Source: Acinetobacter suaedae (GTDB lineage: Bacteria; Pseudomonadota; Gammaproteobacteria; Pseudomonadales; Moraxellaceae). Taken from it: DNA of 64,000 nt. This document shows, piece by piece, positions 38,298 through 46,608 of the stretch. The notes beneath the pieces were generated by a model. The model did not search any database and was not told the origin of the DNA. It was given only the letters and a program-made list of their open reading frames with translations. The stretch is from NCBI RefSeq assembly GCF_008630915.1, contig NZ_CP043909.1:2170001-2234000 (forward strand), written 5' to 3'. Positions within the stretch are counted from its first letter, which is position 1. Each line of letters begins with the position of its first letter. The position numbers and the translations under genes were made by a program.

Positions 38298-39071
38298 ATG
38301 AATCTGCAAACATTACCAGGGTTATTTATCTCTCATGGTTCACCAATGCTTGCACTTGATCCTGAGCAAGTTGGACCAGCTTTACATCGCCTGAGTCATA
38401 ATCTTCCAAAACCACAAGCGATCATTGTCATGTCTGCTCACTGGGAAAGTCAGGCTTTGGAAGTCAGCACATCTACACGACCACAAACTTGGCATGACTT
38501 TAGAGGTTTCCCTCCAGAGCTATATCGAATTCGTTACCCTGCTGCCGGTGCACCTGACTTAGCAGAAAAAATACTGGCACTATTTGCAGAAGCTGGAATA
38601 TCTGCACATGCAAATAGTACACGGCCACGAGATCATGGTGTCTGGATGCCTTTGTTGCATATGTATCCAGATGCAGATATTCCTGTAATTGAAATTTCAC
38701 TTCCGATCTCGATGAGTTCCGATGATATTTATAAAATCGGGCAAATCCTTGCTCCCTTGAGAGAACAACAAATTTTACTGATTGGTTCAGGTAGTATTAC
38801 CCACAACCTTGCTGAACTGTCATGGCAAGCAGATGCCGATATACCGGTTTGGGCAAGTACTTTCCGTAATGCTGTTGTGAATAGACTTTCCCATCAAAAT
38901 TATGATGCAGTTCTCGATTGGCCATCATTACCATATGTACAGCGTAACCATCCAACACTCGAACATTTTGCACCACTATTTTTTGCGATGGGAACAGGTA
39001 ACCGTTTCAACATCGTCCATAGTAGTTTCTCCATGGGATCCTTAGGAATGGATATTTATCGCTTTGATTAG
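38298..39071 (+). CDS. ygiD: 4,5-DOPA-type extradiol dioxygenase YgiD
   Basis: 257 residues from the ATG at 38298 (an upstream TTG at 38292 is less likely). LigB-fold non-heme iron enzyme of the DODA class: His ligands are suggested by GLFISHGSPM near the N-terminus, SAHWESQALE, RDHGVWMPLLHMYPD and SGSITHNL. In E. coli YgiD opens the ring of L-DOPA in vitro; the natural substrate is unknown. It is not in an aromatic-degradation cluster here. No terminator is visible downstream; only a short GATTAG/CTAATC hairpin lies at 39066-39081. Confidence 0.87.
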   Translation: MNLQTLPGLFISHGSPMLALDPEQVGPALHRLSHNLPKPQAIIVMSAHWESQALEVSTSTRPQTWHDFRGFPPELYRIRYPAAGAPDLAEKILALFAEAGISAHANSTRPRDHGVWMPLLHMYPDADIPVIEISLPISMSSDDIYKIGQILAPLREQQILLIGSGSITHNLAELSWQADADIPVWASTFRNAVVNRLSHQNYDAVLDWPSLPYVQRNHPTLEHFAPLFFAMGTGNRFNIVHSSFSMGSLGMDIYRFD

Positions 39072-39286
39072 TTCGCTAATCATATAACTTATCCAAATTC
39101 ATATTTCTGAACAATTACTCTAAAGAAGTGGTTTTTCATGTTAGTTAATCCACTAAAACTTCTATACTTTTATCATATTTTACAAATTGACACATTTAAC
39201 AAACTTAATGCATAACGTGCTGCCATGCGCTTCATTTAAGAATACTTTAAGCTAATACCTGCTATTTTTTATGTGTTGTTTAAAAA

Positions 39287-40396
39287 ATGAAAATCAAATA
39301 CTTAATCCTTGCTTTACTCCCTTTTTCTTTGATGGCTTGTCAAACGGTGCAAAATGTTGCAGATCATGTAAGCGCTGAAGTCAACAATGCTGCTGCAAAA
39401 AAACTTACTGATTATCGTTGGACTTATCAAGCATCAACAGCATCTAAGCCATTGGTACTAAACTTTAATAATAACCAACAACTATCAATCCAAACTGGCT
39501 GTAATGGCCAAGGCGGCACATGGAAGGTTGAAGGCGGCAATACCATCGTAACGTCAGCACTTGTATCAACGATGATGGCGTGCTCTGATGATTTAATGCA
39601 GCAAGAACGCTTATCAGCAGATATTTTTAGTGAGAAAAAAGTACCATTCCAAGTCAGTACAGCAGATAACCAAGCAATTTTGACTGTAACCGATAGTAAA
39701 GGTCAAAAACACGTATTTACAGGCGCTAAAATGACTGATAGTAAGCTTTTAACGAACTATACTTGGTCTTACCAATCAACTGAAACTAAAAAACCAATCG
39801 TTTTAAGTTTCTTGGATAACAATCGTTTATCTGTAGACACTGGTTGTAACCGTCAAAATACTTCTTGGAAAGTTGAAAATGATGTGATTGTTACAGGTGA
39901 TTTGGCTTCTACACTTATGGCGTGTGAACCTACACTGATGAAACAAGAACAATTCGCTGGCGATCTTTTACAAAAGCGCCAAATCCCATTTGAAATGAAT
40001 GTAAGCGACTTGGATCAACCGACTCTAGTGGTACGTGATACTAAAGGTCAAGCTTATACATTTGTTGGTAAAATGACACCTGAAGCGAAGTACCAAACTG
40101 AGCCAAAAACAGTATTTTTGGAAATCGCGCCAGAAACAAAATCATGTGTTGGCGTAGCACCACAAACTTGTATGCAAGTTCGTGAAATTAAGTATGATGA
40201 CAAAGGCATCAAAACTTATGCTGATAAAGACTGGTCACTTTACTATGGTCAAATTGAAGGATTTGAACATAATCCAAATCAACGTGTAATCGTTCGTGTT
40301 AAGCGTTTTGAAGTTAAAAACCCAGCAGCAGACCAATCAAGCCTAGCTGATGTATTAGATATGGTTGTTGAACAAGAAGTTGTTAAAAAGCCGTAA
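39287..40396 (+). CDS. Lipoprotein with two META (HslJ-like) domains and DUF4377
   Basis: 369 residues. A lipoprotein signal ends in the lipobox LMAC, with Cys18 as the lipidation site. Two META/HslJ-like domains follow (about 40-145 and 155-265), each with the TGCN motif and a later MAC pair (MMAC; LMAC) that may form a disulfide. A DUF4377 domain ends the protein (TVFLEIAPETKSCVG to the end). It is an envelope lipoprotein; E. coli HslJ is heat-induced and linked to novobiocin tolerance, but no function is known for this fusion. The internal duplication is obvious from the repeated Q/D-TGCN blocks. A terminator follows. Confidence 0.88.
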   Translation: MKIKYLILALLPFSLMACQTVQNVADHVSAEVNNAAAKKLTDYRWTYQASTASKPLVLNFNNNQQLSIQTGCNGQGGTWKVEGGNTIVTSALVSTMMACSDDLMQQERLSADIFSEKKVPFQVSTADNQAILTVTDSKGQKHVFTGAKMTDSKLLTNYTWSYQSTETKKPIVLSFLDNNRLSVDTGCNRQNTSWKVENDVIVTGDLASTLMACEPTLMKQEQFAGDLLQKRQIPFEMNVSDLDQPTLVVRDTKGQAYTFVGKMTPEAKYQTEPKTVFLEIAPETKSCVGVAPQTCMQVREIKYDDKGIKTYADKDWSLYYGQIEGFEHNPNQRVIVRVKRFEVKNPAADQSSLADVLDMVVEQEVVKKP

Positions 40397-40409
40397 TACA
40401 TTGTTATAA

Positions 40410-40440
40410 AAAAGATCCGATGTTTTCATCGGATCTTTTT
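40410..40440. terminator. Terminator between META lipoprotein and immunity-gene array
   Basis: AAAAGATCCGATG-TTTT-CATCGGATCTTTT, 13-bp stem with T and A flanks on both sides, between convergent genes; probably bidirectional. Confidence 0.9.
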
Positions 40441-40472
40441 ATTTAAATTTCTTACACGACCTTCTATCTTTC

Positions 40473-40718
40473 TCATTTCTTATCAAAATAATCTTCTGGA
40501 TAGGGATCTGGACCTTTTAAATTTTTTCGATATTCCATGACACTAAATAGTCTGGTAAACCATTTATACTTGCTAAAGTTGCAGCAGCTCATACCACCTG
40601 ATTCTGAAAATAATGATACTAACGCTGTAGCACTTGCTTGTGATCTAAGCTTTGGGAGTTGACCTACAATGGCTTTAACAGACTCTATGTTTTGAACTAT
40701 GCCATAGCTGACTTTCAT
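40473..40718 (-). pseudogene. Truncated fourth copy of the putative T6SS immunity gene
   Basis: 81-codon frame. The first 43 residues (SYGIVQNIESVKAIVGQLPK and on to LFSESGGM) match the first immunity copy at 42.1-42.9 kb almost exactly. After GGM a two-base loss relative to the intact copies shifts the frame, so GAAATL... is replaced by SCCNFSKYKW; the rest ends YPEDYFDKK, unrelated to the family. It lacks the later part of the domain, the membrane hairpin and the C-terminal tail. It is joined to the previous copy by a shared TAATG. A fusion product could still be made, but I treat it as a decayed remnant. Confidence 0.75.
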
Positions 40719-41440
40719 TATCGATCAACTAAAGGCTGTGGATCATAATCTAAAAACTGAGTATAATCATGCACATCCTCATAAATACGATCTGTTTCTT
40801 TATCCTCATACGGTTGAGGATCATTTTTTATAAGCGCTTTATTTAGTGCATCTATATCTTTAACCCCAAGTATTTTATAAATTCGCTCTGACTCCTGTGC
40901 ATAACCTCTAAATTGTTTTTTTATACTTTCTCCAAGAAAAGAAATTATTATTGCAAAAATAATTAATCCTGATAAAAATAAAAATAAATCAAATCCTAAA
41001 AAAATTAATCCTAAAGCCATAAGCGTATTAATTCCAACATACATAAATAGAGTATTCTTATTATGAGCTTTATCGGAGATAGCCACAGTATGGCCAAAAG
41101 GAACAGCCATACCCAGTAATTTATTATTTTTATTCATGATTGCAAGTACATTAAAGTTCTGTTCTATATCCTCATCATAGACAACATAAACTTCTTCACC
41201 TTCTTTAAAAAATACCCCTGTAAACGCAGCGTAGAATGCTTCCCCATCAATTTCAAAATGAATATAGTAGCCTGGAAAGCCATTGATACCACTTAATGTT
41301 GCAGCTGCTCCCATACCTCCAGATTCAGCAAACATCGACACCAAAGCAGTTGCTCTCGCCTGTGTCCTTAGTTTGGGTAGCTCACTAACTATTGCATCGA
41401 CAAATTGGAGATTTTGAACTATGCCATAGATGACTTTCAT
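40718..41440 (-). CDS. Putative T6SS immunity protein, intact copy
   Basis: 240 residues. N-terminal soluble domain (about 1-125; VYVVYDEDIEQNFNVLAIMN is conserved among copies), then a two-helix membrane hairpin (GINTLMALGLIFLGFDLFL, LSGLIIFAIIISFLG), then a cytoplasmic tail (SIKKQFRGYAQESERIYKIL). No family name is known to me. The role is inferred: it sits in a tandem array right after a VasX-like membrane effector, and membrane-spanning immunity proteins are known for such effectors. Its membrane hairpin has no simple-sequence repeat, unlike two other copies. Start and stop overlap neighbours by one base (TAATG). Confidence 0.72.
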   Translation of the reverse strand: MKVIYGIVQNLQFVDAIVSELPKLRTQARATALVSMFAESGGMGAAATLSGINGFPGYYIHFEIDGEAFYAAFTGVFFKEGEEVYVVYDEDIEQNFNVLAIMNKNNKLLGMAVPFGHTVAISDKAHNKNTLFMYVGINTLMALGLIFLGFDLFLFLSGLIIFAIIISFLGESIKKQFRGYAQESERIYKILGVKDIDALNKALIKNDPQPYEDKETDRIYEDVHDYTQFLDYDPQPLVDR

Positions 41441-41688
41441 TATCGATCAACTAAAGGCTGTGGATCATAATCTATAAACTGTGTATAATCATGCACTTCC
41501 TCATAAACACGATCTGTTTCTTTATCCTCATATGGCTGAGGATTATTTTTTATAAGCATTTTATTTAGTGCATCTATATCTGTAACCCCAAGTATTTTAT
41601 AAATTCGCTCTGACTCCTGTGCATAACCTCTAAATTGTTTTTTTATACTATGTCCTATTGAAAACATTAATACCATCGAAAAAACTAC

Positions 41689-41703
41689 TATATATATATA
41701 TAT
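41689..41703. repeat. TA dinucleotide tract in the broken immunity copy
   Basis: (TA)7 plus T within the region coding the membrane hairpin. In the frame of the 3' half it would code an Ile-Tyr alternation. A change of -1 or +2 units is needed, along with the G tract, for a continuous frame. Confidence 0.85.
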
Positions 41704-41755
41704 TCCATATTATCCATGCCAACAAAATAAGCCATTATACAGCCACCTATCGCTG

Positions 41756-41765
41756 CCCCCCCCCC
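41756..41765. repeat. Ten-base C tract (G10 on the coding strand) in the broken immunity copy
   Basis: C10 on the plus strand, starting right at the codon after ...KNTVFM. A tract of eleven would open the frame into the membrane hairpin. Such a tract is prone to replication slippage and also to sequencing error. Confidence 0.88.
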
Positions 41766-42143
41766 ATAAATACAGTATTCTTATTATGAGCCTTATCGGA
41801 GATAGCCACAGTATGGCCAAAAGGAACAACCATACCCAGTAATTTATTATTTTTATTCATGATCGCAAGTACATTAAAGTTCTGTTCTATATCCTCATCA
41901 TAGACAACATAAACCTCTTCACCTTCTTTAAAAAATATCCCTGTAAACGCAGCGTAGAATGCTTCCCCATCAATCTCAAAATGAATATAGTAGCCAGGAA
42001 AGCCATTGATACCACTTAATGTTGCAGCTGCTCCCATACCACCTGATTCAGCAAACATCGACACCAAAGCAGTTGCTGTCGCCTGTGATCTCAGTTTGGG
42101 TAGATCGCCAACTATTGCATCGACAAATTGGAGATTTTGGACT

Positions 42144-42878
42144 TTACCGTAGATGACTTTCATCAATTTTTACATCTACTAGTGGCTGAGGGTCATAAGA
42201 TAAAAACTGTGTATAATTATAAACATCGTCATACATACGATTGTTTTCATCTATATAGGCTTTCATTCCTGTTTTTTCTAGATCTTTTAGATCAGTTATC
42301 CCAAGTATTTTATAAATTCGTTCAGACTCTTCTGCATATCCTCTAAATTGTTTTTTAACACTGTATCCAACTGATAATGAAATAATAAAGGCAATCATTG
42401 TGTAATATATATATATATATATATCTTTTACACCTGATAATAGACCTGCGATTAAACCAAATATTGAAATTGCAATTCCCATATTTATACTTGTTCTATT
42501 ATGAGACTTATCGGACATAATCACTGTCTGTCCAAAAGGAACAGCCATACCTAGTAATTTATTATTTTTATTCATGATCGCAAGTACATTAAAGTTTTGT
42601 TCTATATCTTCATCATAGACAACATAAACCTCTTCACCTTCTTTAAAAAATATCCCTGTAAAAGCCGCATAAAACTCAATATCATCAATATAAAAATGAA
42701 TGTAGTATCCCGATGAACCAGTAATCCCGCCCAAAGTTGCAGCAGCTCCCATACCACCTGATTCTGAAAATAATGATACTAACGCTGTAGCACTTGCTTG
42801 TGATCTAAGCTTTGGGAGTTGACCTACAATGGCTTTAACAGACTCAATATTTCTCACTATTCCGAAGATAACTTTCAT
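42144..42878 (-). CDS. Putative T6SS immunity protein, first copy, with in-frame (AT)10 tract
   Basis: 244 residues, first gene after the effector (5-base gap). N-terminal domain (about 1-127), membrane hairpin (ISIFGLIAGLLSG, then IYIYIYYTMIAFIISL) and tail (SVKKQFRGYAEESERIYKIL). It differs from the next two copies across the N-terminal domain, so it is the most diverged. The IYIYIY stretch of the second helix is coded by a 20-base AT tract. Its last codons (VDVKIDESHLR) extend past the start of the next gene (20-base overlap), whereas later copies end at VDR. Immunity to the adjacent effector is an inference from position and membrane topology. Confidence 0.75.
   Translation of the reverse strand: MKVIFGIVRNIESVKAIVGQLPKLRSQASATALVSLFSESGGMGAAATLGGITGSSGYYIHFYIDDIEFYAAFTGIFFKEGEEVYVVYDEDIEQNFNVLAIMNKNNKLLGMAVPFGQTVIMSDKSHNRTSINMGIAISIFGLIAGLLSGVKDIYIYIYYTMIAFIISLSVGYSVKKQFRGYAEESERIYKILGITDLKDLEKTGMKAYIDENNRMYDDVYNYTQFLSYDPQPLVDVKIDESHLR
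42405..42424. repeat. (AT)10 tract in the first immunity gene
   Basis: Twenty-base AT dinucleotide repeat inside the codons for the second membrane helix. Loss or gain of one unit would shift the frame and remove the helix and tail. Confidence 0.9.
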
Positions 42879-42883
42879 CTAAA

Positions 42884-45685
42884 TTATATTCCTATGACTT
42901 CTGCAAATGCTTGATTAAACGCTTCCAACTCTTTACCTTCATTTTGAAATTTTACTGCATCTATACCAAAAGCTGATTTTTTACACCATTTTTCCAATTC
43001 ATTTGGCATGAAAAAGGCTTTATAGGTGATCTCAATTGCAGTTACACCTAATATGATTAAATTAAGGCGTGCTAGCCAAACTACACTGCCCAAAAATGAG
43101 AAAAAACGATAAACATTAGTTCGAACTAATATTTCTGATAAACGAATTAATGTAGGGCGTTTTGTTAAATCTCCAATTTTCTGCAAAAAGTTAATAGATA
43201 CTATAGTATATCCAAAGGCTAGACCTGCATAAGTAGCACTACGTGCACCATATATAACCCCCAAGAAAGTATCTGTTTTTAAATTATCATTCATCTGCCT
43301 AAAATCATAAATCGCAAAAAAAGCACTTCCAATAATTGCAAAACTATTAGCGGCAAGTTTAATTGCATTGTGTGCTGCATGTTCAGTAGCTGCTGTAAAG
43401 ACACCGACCAATTCCAAACTGGCAGTAATCAAACCACATGCACCACCAAAGATCTGTAATTTTTGTTGTGCATCTATCGGCCGATCCAGTTGGAATATTA
43501 AATTAACTGCTTCTAACGCCATAACTAGAGAAGCAGTTCGGGTCGCACCTTTGTTCTTGGCATCATTTAAAATTGAAGTGACTTGTTTAGACACATCAGT
43601 TGGTGGTTTATAGTTAGGGTCTAAACTTGGCACAGCAAAAAACATGAGAGATTTTAAGTTAATCCCTTTATCTAAGACACCTGTACGCGCATAAAGGAAA
43701 GTACATACTTGAGTTGCCACTAAACGATCAGTACCACCAGCTTTCGCTTTTTGTGTCGCCACTCGAATAAACTCGGCACTCCAACGACCAATACGACCTA
43801 CAAAGGTTTTATCAAAGTTCGGCAACATATAATGTTTATTGGCATTGTTGGAAACCCAATCATCCCATGCCGCATCTAACGCCGCAATCGTCACGATAAA
43901 TTGCTTATAAGTACTTTGTGAGGTGTTCCAATCTGTATAATTTGTGACTGTACTAAAAAAGTCCTGTGTTCCCTGATTATAATGCTGTATTGCAGAATGA
44001 TGATTAAACAACACACTCCGCATAAAAATATTTTCAAGTGTAATCGTTTTCGTTTGAATCCATTGATCTATGAATTTTTGACCTTGTTCGGTAACACCAG
44101 TACCTTCCATCGCTTGCATCGTATATTCATAAAAAACGAAACCACTTTCTTTATGATTGGGGTCGAAAGCATGTAACTCATCAACCAACTGTTTTGATTG
44201 CAACCAAGTTAAATGATCTTTAGCAAGCGCAGCGGCATTTTTCATACCATTTTGGGTATGTAATGCTACATTTCTTTTAACTTCATCCAGCTTGTCAAGA
44301 TGTAATAACGGAACATACTTTTTCACCCATTCATCGGCGGCCTTGGTGGTATTTTCTTCTATACGCTGTTTTTCTAGCACTTTCGGATCAGTATTGAATA
44401 CCGTTGTTGTTTCATGTCGCCCTTTTACCCAATCTGATGATGACTTATTGATCGGATACATTGCAGGATCAACGATAAATCTCTGAGATGTATTATTTTG
44501 AGAAAATGTAGAACTTTTCTTATTAATTTTTTTTAAATTCTCCATCATCTGTTGTTGAGACTTTTGATCTCCCATTGCAGTTGCAAACTTCTTTTGTTGA
44601 TCTCCAATTCGTTTTGCCCAATCTTTTGCTTCCTGAATTGCTTTTGTTTTTAAACCTTGCTCAATAGATTCAATTAAAGGAATACTATTGAAACGTTGAT
44701 GGTTGCTGATACCATCTTTATAGCTATTCATATAAGCTGAAAGTTCAATAAACTGATCATTTCTACGTTCATTGAGTTCAATGGTTATTCCTAAAGCATC
44801 ATAAATGGCGACCCCACAGACGGCTTCAGGAAACACAGCAAATTTTTCGGAAATTTTCTGTTTTCGAGTTGAATTCACTTTCGAACTATATTTTTCAAAG
44901 TTTGGTGTAGGTACATGCTTATCAAAGACTTGTTGATTAAAACAATGGTTAGACTTTTGAGCAGATCGCCATTGATTAATATCAATTTTTTGCCATTTCT
45001 TTTCTGTCGCATATAATGCTTTATTTTTTCGATAGAGTTGTAGTCGTGCTTGGGTAAGAAAACCTTTAGAAAATAAAAGATAAGCAATTTTAGCTTTTGA
45101 TTTTTGGTATGGCGCAAGGCAAATCATAGAACTGTTGGCAAAGTGCTTCTCATTGGCACAGCCATAAGGTGTAGGCGCACAATCAGGATCAAGAGGATTT
45201 TTAATTTTCGCTAAAAAACCTTCTTCATTCACTCGATAGGCTAACCATCTATGCATTCCGTTTTCATATTCCACTAAAGCATATAGATAACCTACATTTA
45301 AATATTTCAAAGTGTACTTCGAGTAATGAATGCTTTTGTCACTCACATAGCCATTGAGCTGGGTTGGAAGTGATGGAAATTTTGAATCATTTTTTTTGGC
45401 AATCGCGTATCGCACAGGGAATAGATAAAAACTATCATCTTCCGCATGACAAAAAGGACAATCCTTTTTTTGCTCATTGACAACACCCGATGGCGTCGGC
45501 TGTATTGGGATCTTCTTAGGTACTACTTTGTGAGCATTTGGATTCAGTTCAGCTTTCTTTTGTTCAACCTTAGCCAAATCATATTTTTTTAAATTCTGTC
45601 CCCAAGAAATATTTTGATTTCCCTGACTACTTTTTGCATTTTGCAAATAAGGAGGCGCTTTTTTACTAGAATTTTTATTATCCAT
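42884..45685 (-). CDS. VasX-like (BTH_I2691-family) T6SS membrane effector
   Basis: 933 residues. The N-terminus has a polar leader, then the VasX-type N-terminal domain with a zinc-finger-like CPFCHAEDDSFYLFPVRYAI (about residue 76). A long helical middle region follows, with weak similarity only. The last 230 residues carry several hydrophobic helices (GACGLITASLELVGVF, AIIGSAFFAIYDF, YAGLAFGYTIVSINFL, SFLGSVVWLARLNLIILG), the pore-forming part in this family. VasX permeabilises the inner membrane of target cells and is delivered on VgrG. Gene order vgrG, DUF4123, effector, immunity is the standard cargo layout. Start overlaps the DUF4123 gene by 8 bases. Confidence 0.82.
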   Translation of the reverse strand: MDNKNSSKKAPPYLQNAKSSQGNQNISWGQNLKKYDLAKVEQKKAELNPNAHKVVPKKIPIQPTPSGVVNEQKKDCPFCHAEDDSFYLFPVRYAIAKKNDSKFPSLPTQLNGYVSDKSIHYSKYTLKYLNVGYLYALVEYENGMHRWLAYRVNEEGFLAKIKNPLDPDCAPTPYGCANEKHFANSSMICLAPYQKSKAKIAYLLFSKGFLTQARLQLYRKNKALYATEKKWQKIDINQWRSAQKSNHCFNQQVFDKHVPTPNFEKYSSKVNSTRKQKISEKFAVFPEAVCGVAIYDALGITIELNERRNDQFIELSAYMNSYKDGISNHQRFNSIPLIESIEQGLKTKAIQEAKDWAKRIGDQQKKFATAMGDQKSQQQMMENLKKINKKSSTFSQNNTSQRFIVDPAMYPINKSSSDWVKGRHETTTVFNTDPKVLEKQRIEENTTKAADEWVKKYVPLLHLDKLDEVKRNVALHTQNGMKNAAALAKDHLTWLQSKQLVDELHAFDPNHKESGFVFYEYTMQAMEGTGVTEQGQKFIDQWIQTKTITLENIFMRSVLFNHHSAIQHYNQGTQDFFSTVTNYTDWNTSQSTYKQFIVTIAALDAAWDDWVSNNANKHYMLPNFDKTFVGRIGRWSAEFIRVATQKAKAGGTDRLVATQVCTFLYARTGVLDKGINLKSLMFFAVPSLDPNYKPPTDVSKQVTSILNDAKNKGATRTASLVMALEAVNLIFQLDRPIDAQQKLQIFGGACGLITASLELVGVFTAATEHAAHNAIKLAANSFAIIGSAFFAIYDFRQMNDNLKTDTFLGVIYGARSATYAGLAFGYTIVSINFLQKIGDLTKRPTLIRLSEILVRTNVYRFFSFLGSVVWLARLNLIILGVTAIEITYKAFFMPNELEKWCKKSAFGIDAVKFQNEGKELEAFNQAFAEVIGI

Positions 45686-46607
45686 TTACCACATCTCTTT
45701 TTAAAACTTCAATTTCTAAATCCGAATATGTATTGAGCGTCTCAAGGATTTGCTCATAATCTTCTTTATGCCACAAGGCTTTGATTTCTTCATGTTCAAT
45801 CAAATTTGGGCTGATCATATAAAACCAATATACAAGCTCACTAATAACACCAAATTCAATATTGGCTGAGTTTCCTCTTATCAAAATCAGGTGCTCATAA
45901 GTCCGCATCGGTTCAATTTGATTTGATGGAATATCTTTATTGATTAAATATTTATTAATACTATTCACATCTTCGCACATCATTAAAAAATCAATCACTG
46001 ACTTAGGATAAACATTGTTGAATTTAAATGCTGTTTCAAAAAAGGTTTTACGATAAAGTCCTGTAGGATGTAAATGCTCCCATGACTTATATGCTTTGAG
46101 ATGATGTAGATATAAAACCTCTTGCGCGAGGTTTTGAAATACATATTGAACTCGCGGATCATACCATCTTAAAAGATAAGATTTTTTAGAGTTTTCAAGT
46201 TGAGCGACTGAGTTCTTCATAAATGAAGTTTTTATGACGTCGAGTGATTCTGTACTATTCCCCCAGCCACAAACGATTTGACGAGTTGAGTCATAACCTT
46301 TTTGCTCCAATAAAAGTTCAATCAACTGAGGTACATACTCATTAAATTTTTTATCATTTCTTAGTCTTAGCAATGCTATTGGTTGCTTGGCTTGTTTAGA
46401 ACTAATAGGTTGTGCAATAAAAAATTTCTCAACAGCAACAAGCGGATCAAAATCATCAATAACTTCACTGAAGAGATCAATATCGACGGTACGATCAATG
46501 AGAAAATCAATCTCACCATCCGTTTTATAAATTGCTTCAAATCGAGCTAGAAGTAAGTCAGCATCAACCTTATCAATAGGTTCGCATAATTCAAATAAAT
46601 CTGACAT
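45678..46607 (-). CDS. DUF4123-family T6SS effector adaptor/chaperone
   Basis: 309 residues from the ATG at 46607, one base after the vgrG stop; an upstream TTG at 46619 would overlap it. DUF4123 proteins load their neighbouring effector onto VgrG and are usually not secreted. Visible family features are the LLRWYDPRVQYVFQNL segment in the middle (RWYDPRV is the typical block) and the N-terminal acidic region. It is between vgrG and the VasX-like effector and overlaps the effector gene by 8 bases. Confidence 0.8.
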   Translation of the reverse strand: MSDLFELCEPIDKVDADLLLARFEAIYKTDGEIDFLIDRTVDIDLFSEVIDDFDPLVAVEKFFIAQPISSKQAKQPIALLRLRNDKKFNEYVPQLIELLLEQKGYDSTRQIVCGWGNSTESLDVIKTSFMKNSVAQLENSKKSYLLRWYDPRVQYVFQNLAQEVLYLHHLKAYKSWEHLHPTGLYRKTFFETAFKFNNVYPKSVIDFLMMCEDVNSINKYLINKDIPSNQIEPMRTYEHLILIRGNSANIEFGVISELVYWFYMISPNLIEHEEIKALWHKEDYEQILETLNTYSDLEIEVLKRDVVNG

Positions 46608-46608
46608 T

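Larger units (their letters stand above)
41440..42163 (-). pseudogene. Broken copy of the putative immunity gene, disrupted at two simple-sequence tracts
   Basis: The 5' part (42163 to 41747) encodes the intact N-terminal domain, near-identical to the copy at 40.7-41.4 kb, then reads into a run of ten G (coding strand) and stops at MGGGQR. The 3' part (41676-41440) encodes the normal tail (SIGHSIKKQFRGYAQESERI). Between them lies the membrane hairpin, out of frame. Counting shows that one extra G, plus either one fewer or two more TA units in the TA tract, would rejoin both halves into one full-length frame with a plausible membrane helix (AAIGGCIMAYFVG...). So two slippage events separate it from an intact gene. 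As it stands it yields only the soluble domain. Confidence 0.8.

Noticed and set aside
39066..39081. GATTAG-TTCG-CTAATC hairpin at the end of ygiD
   Set aside because: The stem is short and no U-tract follows; not enough for a terminator call.
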